Origin: Acidobacteriaceae bacterium
GTDB taxonomy: Bacteria; Acidobacteriota; Terriglobia; Terriglobales; Acidobacteriaceae
NCBI GenBank assembly: GCA_003134655.1
Contig: PLBY01000149.1
Location: 24,586 to 88,585, forward strand
Direction of reading: 5' to 3'
DNA: 64,000 nucleotides
Both the position numbers and the translations under genes were made by a program. Under the pieces are notes generated by a model that worked only from the letters and a program-made list of their open reading frames with translations, was not told where the DNA came from and did no database searches. Positions 54,991 to 64,000 of the stretch are shown here, piece by piece (the stretch's first letter is position 1; the number at the start of each line of letters is the position of its first letter).

Positions 54991-56361
54991 ATGCCGAGCC
55001 ACATAGAATCACAGAAACTCCTGAAAAAAAATAAGAACTATATCCCCGGCGGCGTTGTTTCTGTCAATCGCGGGATCGAACCGGAAATTGCCTTTGCCAG
55101 AGGTAAGGGATCCAGGATCTGGGATGTGGACGGCAATGAATACATTGATTATCACGCCGCTTTCGGTCCGCATTTCTTAGGCCATAACGACCCCTATGTA
55201 ACGGAGGCCGTCATTCGGGAGCTGCGGGACGGGGCCAGCCTTTTCGGTTCTGGCACAACCAAGTTAGAAGGACAACTGGCCGAACTCATCTGCAAACACG
55301 TGCCTGCCGTCGAATCGTTGCAGATGTTAAACACTGGAAGCGAGGCGACTTACCAGGCGCTCCGCCTGGGCCGCGCAGCTACCGGCAAAAACCACATCAT
55401 TAAAATGCAGGGCGGCTACAACGGCTGGCACAACGATGTCGCATGCAATCTCATGACGCCGCTGAGCGAGTTGGGAAGCCGACGTTCGCCCGGAGAGTAT
55501 TCTTTCCAAGCTATCAGCGCGGGCATCCCGCCAGAACACCAGCGACTGGTGCACAGCATCAACTTCAATGACCTCGAATCCGTGAGATATGTCTGTGAAA
55601 AGTATCCTGTTGGGGCGCTCATCACAGAGCCTGTCCTCCAGAATGTGGGGATTATTAAGCCGAATCCTGGATATTTAAACGGCCTGCGCGCATTGGCGGA
55701 TGAGTTTGGATTCGTACTGATCTTCGATGAAGTGAAGACTGGCTTTCGGCACGCGATCGGCGGGTATGCCAGCATCGCCAACGTCAGGCCCGATCTGGTC
55801 GTCTTCGGCAAGGCCGTTGCGAACGGGTATCCCATGGCGATTCTCGGCGGCAGACGAGACTTGATGGAACGCTTTGTCGATCCGTCCGCCTCGAAGAGAG
55901 TGCTTCTCGCGGGAACCTACAATGCACATCCGCTACCCACGGTCGCCGCGATTGCGACCATCGAGCGACTCCTGATGAATGGCGGAGAAGTATATCGGCA
56001 TGTTGAGGCTCTCGGAGAAATAATGGAAGCCGGCGTCCAGGCGATCATAGAAACAATGTCGTTGAATGCGGTGATCGTGCGCCAGGGCTCGGCTTTCTGC
56101 GTGTATTTCATGGACCATGCTCCGCAGGATTGGCATGATCTCGCATCCAGCCATGATTTCGAATTGGATACCGCATTCCGCCGGGCGCTCGTCGATCGCG
56201 GCATCTACGCGTTCCCGCAGGCGACCAAGCAATATTCTCTTTCAGCGGCACATACGCAAGCCGACGTCCAGACTACATTGCGCCAGATTGAAGAGTCGCT
56301 GAACTTCGTGATGGGAGCGGGCCAGGAAACGGTCTCGATGCGGGCCCGACCGAAATCCTGA
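54991..56361 (+). CDS. Class III aminotransferase (glutamate-1-semialdehyde aminomutase-like)
   Basis: A 456-residue fold-type I PLP enzyme. The GSAM-like opening (IPGGVVSVNRGIEPEIAFARGKG) is followed by LNTGSEAT (cofactor phosphate), FDEVKTGFR with D246 binding the pyridine nitrogen, and the PLP Lys K274 in VFGKAVANGYP. A strong AGGAGG lies six bases before the ATG. Being next to an IclR regulator and a 3-hydroxyacyl-CoA-dehydrogenase-like gene, it is more likely a catabolic or biosynthetic aminotransferase or mutase than the tetrapyrrole enzyme HemL. Substrate is unknown. Confidence 0.85.
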   Translation: MPSHIESQKLLKKNKNYIPGGVVSVNRGIEPEIAFARGKGSRIWDVDGNEYIDYHAAFGPHFLGHNDPYVTEAVIRELRDGASLFGSGTTKLEGQLAELICKHVPAVESLQMLNTGSEATYQALRLGRAATGKNHIIKMQGGYNGWHNDVACNLMTPLSELGSRRSPGEYSFQAISAGIPPEHQRLVHSINFNDLESVRYVCEKYPVGALITEPVLQNVGIIKPNPGYLNGLRALADEFGFVLIFDEVKTGFRHAIGGYASIANVRPDLVVFGKAVANGYPMAILGGRRDLMERFVDPSASKRVLLAGTYNAHPLPTVAAIATIERLLMNGGEVYRHVEALGEIMEAGVQAIIETMSLNAVIVRQGSAFCVYFMDHAPQDWHDLASSHDFELDTAFRRALVDRGIYAFPQATKQYSLSAAHTQADVQTTLRQIEESLNFVMGAGQETVSMRARPKS

Positions 56362-56400
56362 TCGCCGCATAACCGCAAGAAAACACTTCCGGAGAATACG

Positions 56401-57453
56401 ATGCTCCGTTCGAGAAAACCGGCAGCGAACAAAGTCAAATTGGAACGATCGCCGGCGAAACCGCCTCCTCGCGATGTGCTTACTCAATATTCCGCCGGCG
56501 TCGTAGGCATGGGTCTGATGGGTACGAGCATCTCCGCGTGCCTGCTCGCCGCCGGTCACTCCCTGCATTGTGTTGAGACAGACGCGGCGAGACGTCGAAG
56601 TGCTCGCGCTAGACTTTTGAAATTATTGACTCACGCAGTCGCGGAAGGAGCGATGCGCGAAAATCCGTCCACCCTGATCGGGCGGGTCGCGATTTCCGCC
56701 GACATTGCGGACCTTAAATCCGCGGAAATCGTGGTGGAGTCAACAGTTGAGGATATTGCCCTCAAGCGTCAAGTCATCAATGAGATCGAGAAAGCTGTTT
56801 CCGCCCAGGCGCTGATCGGGAGCAACACTTCTGCAATTCCCGTCACCGACCTGCAGAGCGGCGCCAAACATCCTGAACGTATCCTGGGGCTCCACTGGGC
56901 TGAACCGGCGCACATTACAAGGTTTATGGAAATCATTTGTGGCCAACAAACCACAATGGCAAACGCCCGCCGTGCCATGCGACTGGCGCGCGGCTGGGGG
57001 AAAGAACCGTCGCTGTTGCGTAAAGACATCCGCGGCTTCATTGCCAACCGAATCATGTACGCGATGCTCCGGGAAGCTTTCTATCTTGTCGAGTCGGGAT
57101 TTGCGTCCATAGCTGACGTCGACCGCTCGTTGCGCAATGACATGGGCTACTGGATTACTTTCGCTGGCCCATTTCGATTTATGGACCTGACCGGCATTCC
57201 GGCCTATGCCGAGGTGATGAAGGACTTGTTGCCCGATCTTAATTGCGCGACAGGCGTGCCCGCACTTATGCGCAAGGTTGCCGATTCAGGTGCCTGCGGG
57301 GTATCGAACGCAAAAGGCTTCTACCCTTATACACCCCAGCAAGCCCGGCAATGGGAGAAGCTATTTATTGAATTTAATTATAAGATCCGTGAACTGGCGG
57401 ATAGATTCCCGGAGGACATCGGAGATATACCGAGATCGTCCCGAAAGAACTAG
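56401..57453 (+). CDS. 3-hydroxyacyl-CoA-dehydrogenase-family NAD enzyme
   Basis: A 350-residue dehydrogenase whose Rossmann domain starts at about 32 with GVVGMGLMGTS (GxGxxG at 36-41), after a basic 30-residue extension. It continues with VVESTVED, SNTSAIPV and the catalytic-His segment GLHWAEP (H165). The helical C-terminal domain carries GFIANRIMYAMLREA. The motif HWAEP replaces the usual HFFNP, as in dehydrogenases acting on small free hydroxyacids. GGAG lies seven bases upstream. It follows the aminotransferase gene by 39 bp. A non-CoA substrate is likely; its identity is unknown. Confidence 0.82.
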   Translation: MLRSRKPAANKVKLERSPAKPPPRDVLTQYSAGVVGMGLMGTSISACLLAAGHSLHCVETDAARRRSARARLLKLLTHAVAEGAMRENPSTLIGRVAISADIADLKSAEIVVESTVEDIALKRQVINEIEKAVSAQALIGSNTSAIPVTDLQSGAKHPERILGLHWAEPAHITRFMEIICGQQTTMANARRAMRLARGWGKEPSLLRKDIRGFIANRIMYAMLREAFYLVESGFASIADVDRSLRNDMGYWITFAGPFRFMDLTGIPAYAEVMKDLLPDLNCATGVPALMRKVADSGACGVSNAKGFYPYTPQQARQWEKLFIEFNYKIRELADRFPEDIGDIPRSSRKN

Positions 57454-57563
57454 ATGCTTCGGAACGTTCTTTATTGTGCGTGAGCGACCGTGTCCTATTC
57501 TAGGAATCGGATGACTACGGCGAAAGAGCCACTTTTTGTGTTGCTCCCTGGACACGTGCTCTT

Positions 57564-59219
57564 ATGAATTCCTTTCGAAGAGATTTTCTCAAGCTGACTG
57601 GCGCGGGTATCGTTGGGGCTGCCGCCCGCGCGGTCGCGATTCCAGATGCCCATGCCAAAATTGCTGCGGCGCCAGGCTTAGCCGTAAAGAAAGTATTCGA
57701 TGTGAGAGCCTATGGCGCAAAGGGCGACGGCACCACAATCGACACACCCGCAATCAACAAAGCGATCGAAGATGCAAACGCCTCAGGCGGCGGCACAGTC
57801 AACATTCCAGCAGGCGTTTACGCGTGCTATTCGATACACCTGAAGAGCAATGTGGCGCTTTATCTTGAACCGGGCGCAACCATCCTTGCCGCAAGCGTGG
57901 CGGAGGGAGGCGCGACGGGTAGTTCTCATTACGACGCAGCGGAATCGAACAGGCCGTGGGAGAACTACCAGGACTTCGGCCATAACCATTGGTTCAACAG
58001 CCTGATCTGGGGCGACGATATCCACGATTTCGCCATTCTTGGGCCCGGGCTTATCTGGGGAAAGGGTTTGAGCCGCGGCGCCAGTGACCCGCCGCTGGCG
58101 GAAACTCCAGGGATGGGGAACAAAGCGATTGGGTTGAAGAACTGTCGCAATGTCTTGCTGCGCGACTTTTCAGTCCTGGCGGGCGGGCATTTCGCAATTC
58201 TCGCAACCGGAGTAGATAACCTGACTATCGACAATGTCCTTATCGATACTAACCGGGATGGAATCGACATCGATTGTTGCAAGAATGTCCGCGTCTCGAA
58301 TTGCAGTGTCAATTCGCCTTGGGATGATGCGATCTGCCCAAAAAGCTCTTTTGCGTTAGGCTACGCTCGGACCACGGAGAACGTCACAATTACCGGCTGC
58401 TATGTCACCGGCGCTTATCAATTGGGAACGATGCTGGATGGAACCTGGAAGCGGTGGCCGACAGAAAAGTCCGAGCAGGTGAAGGTGAAGCCTTATTTCC
58501 CACAAGAATTTAATGGCAGCATTAAGCTTGGAACTGAGTCGAATGGCGGCTTCAAGAACATCACGATCTCCGACTGCGTATTCGACGGCGGCAAGGGCTT
58601 CGCAGTTGAGAGTTCGGACGGCGCAGTCATCGAAGCGATCACCTTCTCCGGCATCACGATGCGGGACTGCACCAACACCCCTTTATTTCTGCGCCTGGGC
58701 GCACGCCTGCGAGGGCCAGCCGGCGTTCCGGTGGGCAGGCTCAGAGGAGTCATTCTGAGCGATATTATCAGCTATAACTCCGATTCCCGACTAGGCGGCG
58801 GTGGCATTATCAGTGGAATTCCGGGACATGCCATCGAAGACATCAAGATTCACGATGTGTATTTGGAACATCAGGGCGGAAGAACTAGCCGGATGGCCGG
58901 GTTGAAACCGGCCGAATTTGTAAAGGACGATCCGTGGCCGGATCCGGATATGTTCGGCGATATTCCCGCCAGCGGGTTTTTTCTTCGCCACATTGAAAAT
59001 ATCGAGTTCACGAATGTTGAAGTTGCCTTCCAGCGTCCGGATGCGCGTCCGGTCTTCTGGATGGACAATGTAACCGATGCGGATTTTTTTCACGTCAAGA
59101 CGCCAAAAGCGCCAACCGCCCCAATATTCAAGCTCCACGACGTACAGGATTTTCGAACTTTCGCCTGCCGCAACGTAAAGGATATGCACCTCGATACGGT
59201 GGCTGAAGAGAACATCTGA
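57564..59219 (+). CDS. Tat-exported GH28-like pectin-type hydrolase
   Basis: A twin-arginine signal (RRDFLK at 5-10, hydrophobic LTGAGIVGAAARAVA) indicates Tat export. The mature part is a beta-helix of the GH28 (polygalacturonase/rhamnogalacturonase) type. It opens FDVRAYGAKGDGTTIDTPAINKAI, with catalytic-site strands DTNRDGIDID (228-236) and SPWDDAICPKSS (D254-D255). The usual G-H-G motif that should follow is not present (the region reads GYARTTENV), so chemistry may differ from true polygalacturonases. Cleavage of a galacturonan or rhamnogalacturonan side is likely. The gene is followed by a large esterase. Confidence 0.78.
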   Translation: MNSFRRDFLKLTGAGIVGAAARAVAIPDAHAKIAAAPGLAVKKVFDVRAYGAKGDGTTIDTPAINKAIEDANASGGGTVNIPAGVYACYSIHLKSNVALYLEPGATILAASVAEGGATGSSHYDAAESNRPWENYQDFGHNHWFNSLIWGDDIHDFAILGPGLIWGKGLSRGASDPPLAETPGMGNKAIGLKNCRNVLLRDFSVLAGGHFAILATGVDNLTIDNVLIDTNRDGIDIDCCKNVRVSNCSVNSPWDDAICPKSSFALGYARTTENVTITGCYVTGAYQLGTMLDGTWKRWPTEKSEQVKVKPYFPQEFNGSIKLGTESNGGFKNITISDCVFDGGKGFAVESSDGAVIEAITFSGITMRDCTNTPLFLRLGARLRGPAGVPVGRLRGVILSDIISYNSDSRLGGGGIISGIPGHAIEDIKIHDVYLEHQGGRTSRMAGLKPAEFVKDDPWPDPDMFGDIPASGFFLRHIENIEFTNVEVAFQRPDARPVFWMDNVTDADFFHVKTPKAPTAPIFKLHDVQDFRTFACRNVKDMHLDTVAEENI

Positions 59220-59279
59220 AGGAGTTGCTACGTCGGTCAAGCACAACTGCAAGCCCGCAGGAAGCGCTAAAGGAGAGGT

Positions 59280-61265
59280 ATGGTCGCAAAAAAGGTGGTG
59301 GGCCTGAGCGTTCTGCTCCTGGCGTGGTTGGTGGGTGTTGGGAGTACGAATGACGCCAGCGGGCAGACGACCGCGCTCTCATCTATAGAGGAAACGCTCT
59401 CTCATCCCGTGCAGCCGTCTGTCGTGACCGGCTTTCAATTGCAGCAATATCTTTTTGACCGGGTCCCTCCCCTGCCCTCCGCAACGACCGCTGCCGACTG
59501 GACCTCCGAAGCGCAGCGAATGCGCAATCATGTGCTGCAAGACATAGCCTTTCACGGCTGGCCGCGCGAATGGGTCGACTCTGCTCCGAAATTCGAACAG
59601 GTCGGAGTCATCGAAACGGGCGATGGCTATCGTATCCGAAAATTTCGCTATGAGATCGTCTTGGGTTTCATGTCGACGGCCCTCCTATATGAGCCAGTCA
59701 AAATCGATGGACGCGTCCCCGCGATTCTGAACGTGATCGGACATGAGCCGGAGGGCATTACTGTTGAATATGAACAGAAGCGCTGTATCAATTTCGCGAA
59801 ACGTGGAATTGTGGCTTTGAATCTTGGGTGGATGCAGTTCGGAGAACTTTCGCAGCCGGAAAACAATCACGACTTCTCGGCGGACCTCGATCTTGTGGGA
59901 TCGAACGCGCTCGGGTTGTTTTATCTTGCTATGCGCCGTGGGCTCGATTATCTGGCAACTCTGCCCGAGGTTGACCCAACCCGCCTGGGCGTCACCGGAC
60001 TTTCCGGCGGCGGCTGGCAGACGGTGATGCTGTGCGCTCTCGATGCGCGAGTGGCCGTTTCAGTGGAAGTCGCAGGGGTTGGATCGCAAGAGTCCAATCT
60101 TACGCATCCCGAGGACACGTATGAAATTGAGGAGGTCCCGCCGGACCTTCTCCAGGGGGAGAGCTACCCGGAATTTATCGCGATGTGCGCCCCCCGTCCC
60201 ACTTTGCTCGTGCATAACGCCGTGGATAGCTGCTGCTTTCGCGCGCCGCTGGTCAAGCCCGGTGTTTACGATGCGATTAAGCCTTTCTTCAAACTCTATG
60301 GCAAAGCGGATAATCTCGTCTGGCATGAAAACTCCAACCCGGGAGTCCACAACTATCAATTGGACAATCGGGAGCAGGCCTATCGTTTCTTCACGGAGCA
60401 TTTTCATCTGCCCATCGCCGAACGCGAAATCTTCAGTGACAATGAGATCCGGACAGCACAGCAGCTCGCCGTTGGGCTGTCTGCCGACAACCTGACGATC
60501 GTCGGCCTTGCGAAGCAATTCGCCAGCCGGATCAAACGGGACCCGGTCCCGGAGCCAGGTCCGCAGCGCATTACATGGGCAGCCTCTGGACGTAAGATGT
60601 TGCAATCAGTCGTCCGGTACGCTCCGGTGTCCACCCTGCGCGCGCTAAGAATGGACAACAGTTCTGGCTATAACTTTGAAAGCCTGTCGTATCGGTTCGA
60701 TTTCTCCAACGGACTCAGCGCCACTGGCATCTGGTTCAAGGAGAACGCCGCGCCAACGAACCAGCCAGTCACGATTGTTCTCAGCGATAAGGGCTATAAC
60801 TCCGCGGGGGAGGCTGTTTTTCAGCGCGTTGCTCGTGGCGAACAGGTGCTCGCGTTCGATCCGCTCTTCATCGGAGCGGGCGCGCCGGGACCAGATGTCA
60901 GCGCGTGGGTGGTGTTACTGGACAGCACAGGCAACCGCTCGCTTGGAATGGAAGCGGCTCAGTTGATAGCCACGGCGAAGTGGCTGCATTCGACCACGGG
61001 ACAAGAACGAATCCGGGTGGAAAGCGACGGCATTCGCAGCCAGACTATTGCTCTGATCGCAGCGGCCATTGAACCGGGCGTGTTCTCCGTTGTGGTGAAT
61101 CAGAATGCGATGAAGAGCCTGAGCTATCTGTTCGACAAGCCCGTTCCCTTTCGCTCCGCTCCGGAATTGTTCTGTCTGGACCTATATAAGGATTTCGATG
61201 TCGATTCACTCAGCGCGCTGGCCTTACCAACGGAGATCGTGGAAACAAGCTTTGTCGCACATTAG
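59280..61265 (+). CDS. Secreted acetyl-xylan-esterase-like alpha/beta hydrolase
   Basis: A signal peptide (about 1-30) precedes an alpha/beta-hydrolase domain of the acetyl xylan esterase/dienelactone hydrolase kind, with nucleophile S242 in TGLSGGGW, D316 in HNAVDSCC and H357 in PGVHNY as the triad. A second C-terminal hydrolase-like domain (about 450-661) seems to lack a nucleophile motif, so it may be a decayed or structural copy. It would remove acetyl or other ester groups from a polysaccharide so that the preceding GH28-like enzyme can act. AAAGGAGAGG lies directly before the ATG. Confidence 0.8.
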   Translation: MVAKKVVGLSVLLLAWLVGVGSTNDASGQTTALSSIEETLSHPVQPSVVTGFQLQQYLFDRVPPLPSATTAADWTSEAQRMRNHVLQDIAFHGWPREWVDSAPKFEQVGVIETGDGYRIRKFRYEIVLGFMSTALLYEPVKIDGRVPAILNVIGHEPEGITVEYEQKRCINFAKRGIVALNLGWMQFGELSQPENNHDFSADLDLVGSNALGLFYLAMRRGLDYLATLPEVDPTRLGVTGLSGGGWQTVMLCALDARVAVSVEVAGVGSQESNLTHPEDTYEIEEVPPDLLQGESYPEFIAMCAPRPTLLVHNAVDSCCFRAPLVKPGVYDAIKPFFKLYGKADNLVWHENSNPGVHNYQLDNREQAYRFFTEHFHLPIAEREIFSDNEIRTAQQLAVGLSADNLTIVGLAKQFASRIKRDPVPEPGPQRITWAASGRKMLQSVVRYAPVSTLRALRMDNSSGYNFESLSYRFDFSNGLSATGIWFKENAAPTNQPVTIVLSDKGYNSAGEAVFQRVARGEQVLAFDPLFIGAGAPGPDVSAWVVLLDSTGNRSLGMEAAQLIATAKWLHSTTGQERIRVESDGIRSQTIALIAAAIEPGVFSVVVNQNAMKSLSYLFDKPVPFRSAPELFCLDLYKDFDVDSLSALALPTEIVETSFVAH

Positions 61266-61289
61266 AGGCGCAGCTCTCAGCACCACCCG

Positions 61290-62480
61290 CTACTTCCAAA
61301 GACGCAGCATCACGACGCCCCCCTGGGGCACGGTCACCGTATAGGAACCGTGGAGAATGCCGAGATCTTTGTGGGCCCACAGATCGCGGGCGTGAACCGG
61401 TCCGTCGAGGCCCACATCTTTTAGCCGCAGAGTCGTGGGTTCCGCTTCATCGTCCGTGACGTAATTGAAAATCGCCACTGCCTGTGCCCCGCCGCTCAGC
61501 GGTTTTAGCCAAATTTGCGGCGGCCCAACCCTGTGACCCTGTATGCCCAGTTTGTCCTGATCGACGGCGATCACTTCCTTGTTGAGCAGAATGCTTCTTG
61601 TTACTGTATCCATTTTGGTCAGATCGTTGCCCGCAAGCAATGGAGCAGCGAGGATCGACCACAAACTCATCTGCGTGCGATATTGGTCTGCATTCATTTC
61701 CCCATTGCCGATCTCAAGCATGTCCGGATCGTTCCAGTGCCCTGGCCCGGCATATTTCTCGAGGCCTGCTTGGGAAAAGCCGATCAATGCCATGCTGCGG
61801 TAGTTGTCCCGAATATCATCCGTAGTGCGCCACAGATTTCCCCCCACCTGGGGACCCCACTTCCAAACGGAGCCAACTCCGTATTGGCAGAGACTGTAAA
61901 CGATGGGTCGATTAGTGTTCACAAGCGCCTGGTGCATTTTGGCGAAGGCCTCCTGCATTATTGCGACGGCTTTGTCGGGATCCTGCCTGGGATCGTGCAG
62001 CTTCATAATCGACATATAGCTGCATAAGTCGTATTTGAGATAATCAACTCCCCACGCGGCGTACGTGTTCGCGTCCTGCTGCTCGTGGCCGTAGCTGCCT
62101 TCATAGCCACCGCAGGTTTTCGGGCCTGGAGAAGAATAGATTCCGAACTTCAATCCTTTCGAATGCACATAGTCGGCCAGGGCCTTCATATCGGGAAATT
62201 TTTTATTCGGATGGATGGTCCCCTGCGCGTCGCGGTCGCCTTCCCACGAGTCGTCGACGTTGACATACACGTAGCCGGCATCTCTCATTCCACTAGAGAC
62301 CAGGGCGTCAGCCGCAGCGCGAACGTCCGCATCGCTCACCTTATCTGTGAAGTGGTTCCAACTGTTCCAGCCCATGGGCGGTGTGGCCGCCAAGGTGGGT
62401 TGCACATTGATTGCCGATCTACAATTCAGAACGACAACAAGGACCGCAGTAATCGGAAGAATGCATCGAGAGTGCCGCAT
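61290..62480 (-). CDS. Secreted GH27 alpha-galactosidase
   Basis: A signal peptide (about 1-25) is followed by the GH27 opening TPPMGWNSWNHF. The barrel has YVNVDDSWEG, the nucleophile Asp of DYLKYDLC (D153 counted from the TTG at 62486) and the acid/base Asp of WRTTDDIRD (D224). An antiparallel beta domain closes the protein. It would release terminal alpha-galactose (or beta-L-arabinopyranose in some members). The frame opens at a TTG, but the ATG two codons on has AGAAGG at the right distance. It is convergent with the esterase gene. Confidence 0.92.
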   Translation of the reverse strand: MRHSRCILPITAVLVVVLNCRSAINVQPTLAATPPMGWNSWNHFTDKVSDADVRAAADALVSSGMRDAGYVYVNVDDSWEGDRDAQGTIHPNKKFPDMKALADYVHSKGLKFGIYSSPGPKTCGGYEGSYGHEQQDANTYAAWGVDYLKYDLCSYMSIMKLHDPRQDPDKAVAIMQEAFAKMHQALVNTNRPIVYSLCQYGVGSVWKWGPQVGGNLWRTTDDIRDNYRSMALIGFSQAGLEKYAGPGHWNDPDMLEIGNGEMNADQYRTQMSLWSILAAPLLAGNDLTKMDTVTRSILLNKEVIAVDQDKLGIQGHRVGPPQIWLKPLSGGAQAVAIFNYVTDDEAEPTTLRLKDVGLDGPVHARDLWAHKDLGILHGSYTVTVPQGGVVMLRLWK

Positions 62481-62575
62481 AGTCAACCTTCTGCAGATCG
62501 GTTCATTAGGAAGCGACCGCGTTTAGATTTCTGTAAAGTCGAGCTGTCGTTTTCAATCGGAATAGGGGCGCGCGA

Positions 62576-62977
62576 TCACGACACTCGGTTCGATTTCGAT
62601 GGAATGCGCGCGATGGCATCGATCTCCACTTTCAGACCAGCACCCAAACCCGACTGAACGGTCGTACGCGCGGGGGGAACACCGCTGAAAACTTTTGCAT
62701 ATGCACGATCGAATCCATCGAAATCCTCAATGCGCGCCAGATAGCATGTGCATTTGACCACGTCCTCAAAGCTACATCCAGCCTCTTTCAGTACTTTTCC
62801 GATCGAAGATAGCGCGACCCTGGTTTCTTCCTCGATGCTACCGCCGATTACTTGACCGGTCTTCAAGTCTAGCGAAGCGTGTCCGCTCACATAAAGCCAT
62901 CCATCGCATGCAACGGCGGCAGAATATGCACCCGTATTGGCCGACTTATCAGGATGTTTCACTGGCTGCTTACTCAT
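62576..62977 (-). CDS. RidA/YjgF-family protein
   Basis: A small protein of 133 residues from the ATG at 62977, with AGAGG upstream; the frame extends 32 codons further upstream with no family similarity. It shows the RidA pattern: GAYSAAVACDGWLYVSGHASLD, the central CTCYLARIEDFDGFDRAYAKVF and PPARTTVQSGLGAGLKVEIDAIA, whose Arg normally salt-bridges the substrate carboxylate. Such trimers hydrolyse reactive enamines and imines made by PLP enzymes. The D-amino-acid and aminotransferase genes in this window could produce these, but no operon link is visible. Confidence 0.88.
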   Translation of the reverse strand: MSKQPVKHPDKSANTGAYSAAVACDGWLYVSGHASLDLKTGQVIGGSIEEETRVALSSIGKVLKEAGCSFEDVVKCTCYLARIEDFDGFDRAYAKVFSGVPPARTTVQSGLGAGLKVEIDAIARIPSKSNRVS

Positions 62978-63073
62978 CTTGCGATATACCTCTCGCTGGT
63001 TAGGAGGCACAAAACCCTTGGAATCGGCACCGGTTCTCGTACGTAAGTTCTCATCCTGGGAGACAGGTGTCAA

Positions 63074-64000
63074 TGCACCGCAGCTGTTTCAAATGAAACG
63101 TGTTCAATAAGCTGGATGACCTGTCGACGTCACTTCGTGCAGGGGATTCACAAGAGGGCACATGGCGACCGATCCGCACCGAGAATCGAGTTGCTGACGC
63201 TACACAGCAAAGTCTTTGACAAGGTGAGGGTTGACGCAGGGACGGTTCTACCCGGCAAAGTATCTCAGGCAGCCGTGCTTTTTCCCGAGTTCTTAATAGA
63301 AGCGGGGGCCCTGATTGGCAATTTCTGTTCGAGCGCGATCCTCGCAACGTAGCAGTCCTCGTGCACTGCTTTCGCATACTCATCCGTCTTGCAGCGTAAC
63401 GAGATCGACAGGCTTGCCGCTAACCCAGCAGAAAAAAATCGAAGTCGGGACCATTTTTGGTCTCCTGAGCCGAAGGAACATCAGGGAGCACAAGAGACCG
63501 ACGCCAGGGGCGCGGCGGAGGGATGTGTGGGTTGACTCCCGGAGGCTACCACAAATGCACCCCTATCGAGCAAATCTCAGCAAACTCCGGAACAGCCGAT
63601 TCGAACGGATATGACCGATGGCGGCGATTTCGCGTTACGGGTTCTTTGCAGGCCAGATTCAACATTTGCCGCACACCACACTCCGCGTCTATCGAATGCT
63701 TGCGCAAAGAGACGGCCGTTTTTGCACGGGTCCCGTGTTGCTCCAACCACAGCGACACGAACTCCTTTGTATGGGCCTTGCAAGAAGCAATATCTCTGCC
63801 GCCCTTCTTCTGTGCGAACTCGGCAAAGTGAAAGAGCAGCGGCACTGAAGATCATGTTTGGACTGGGACTAAGGTCGATTCATCTCTATCGATCCTCAAA
63901 TCAACAACTCCGACTGGTTCGTGTCTGATGGGGCGTCCCCGTTGTTGCGGGGGCGAGGCGCGTAGTGGGAGGTCGGATCCGCGAACAAGGCTTCCACCTT
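63074..64000. other. Window end without recognisable genes
   Basis: About 930 bp upstream of the RidA gene. Several frames of 65-110 codons are open on both strands around 63.5-63.9 kb, overlapping each other, without ribosome sites or motifs that I recognise. It may hold a decayed gene or mobile-element fragment. Confidence 0.4.

Noticed and set aside
62978..63073. Extended N terminus of the RidA protein
   Set aside because: RidA proteins are about 130 residues and the extension has no similarity or better ribosome site.
63546..63855. Overlapping frames of 75-105 codons at the window end
   Set aside because: Open on both strands at once with no start signals or recognised motifs.

Overview
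The window looks like an Acidobacteriota chromosome, most like the Terriglobia (subdivision 1) lineage. This is inferred from gene content: two very long Oar-type TonB-dependent receptors with an N-terminal carboxypeptidase-regulatory-like domain and no SusD partner, an FG-GAP/ASPIC-UnbV protein, many secreted glycoside hydrolases and beta-helix proteins, and an IS110-family element. No rRNA, tRNA, CRISPR array or phage genes were seen. Most of the window serves uptake and breakdown of plant or microbial polysaccharides.

Region 1 (1-12.9 kb): a GHMP-kinase-like protein and a secreted GH29 alpha-L-fucosidase, a broken dehydrogenase remnant, then a minus-strand unit that reads GH3 beta-glucosidase, TonB receptor, two tandem paralogous beta-helix proteins and a secreted hydrolase-like protein. 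In front of the GH3 gene lies a near-palindromic operator also found in front of a GntR/FadR-type regulator at 22.1 kb.

Region 2 (13-30.4 kb): a divergent sugar-acid catabolic cluster around that regulator. The minus arm holds a lactonase, KDG kinase, KDPG aldolase, a RhaT-like permease, an SDR, an FMN-dependent alpha-hydroxyacid dehydrogenase, a TPR protein and an FG-GAP/UnbV protein. The plus arm holds the regulator, two enolase-superfamily enzymes, an SDR, a beta-helix protein, an SMP-30 lactonase and an FAH-family hydrolase. Together they fit a non-phosphorylating deoxysugar route (L-fucose or L-rhamnose to pyruvate plus L-lactate), with lactate oxidised by the flavoenzyme, next to a KDG/KDPG branch for uronate-type acids.

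Region 3 (30.5-31.85 kb): a decayed IS110/IS1111-group insertion sequence with recognisable 14-bp inverted repeats and a structured right end.

Region 4 (32-41 kb): a minus-strand run of a deacetylase-like protein, a membrane acyltransferase, a metallophosphoesterase, a GH3 beta-xylosidase-like enzyme and a beta-helix protein. It is followed by about 1 kb of decayed DNA that includes a DUF4091 (GH123-like) remnant.

Region 5 (41.9-49.4 kb): a tightly overlapping exporter, DapA-like aldolase, N-acyl-D-amino-acid deacylase and D-threonine-aldolase-like set, ending in a 117-bp MITE-like repeat; then a GH20 hexosaminidase-like gene and a lactonase pseudogene.

Region 6 (49.5-63 kb): a second TonB receptor, an SDR, an IclR regulator divergent from an aminotransferase and a 3-hydroxyacyl-CoA-dehydrogenase-like gene, then a Tat-exported GH28-like enzyme, a large secreted esterase, a GH27 alpha-galactosidase and a RidA protein. 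The last 1 kb holds nothing recognisable.
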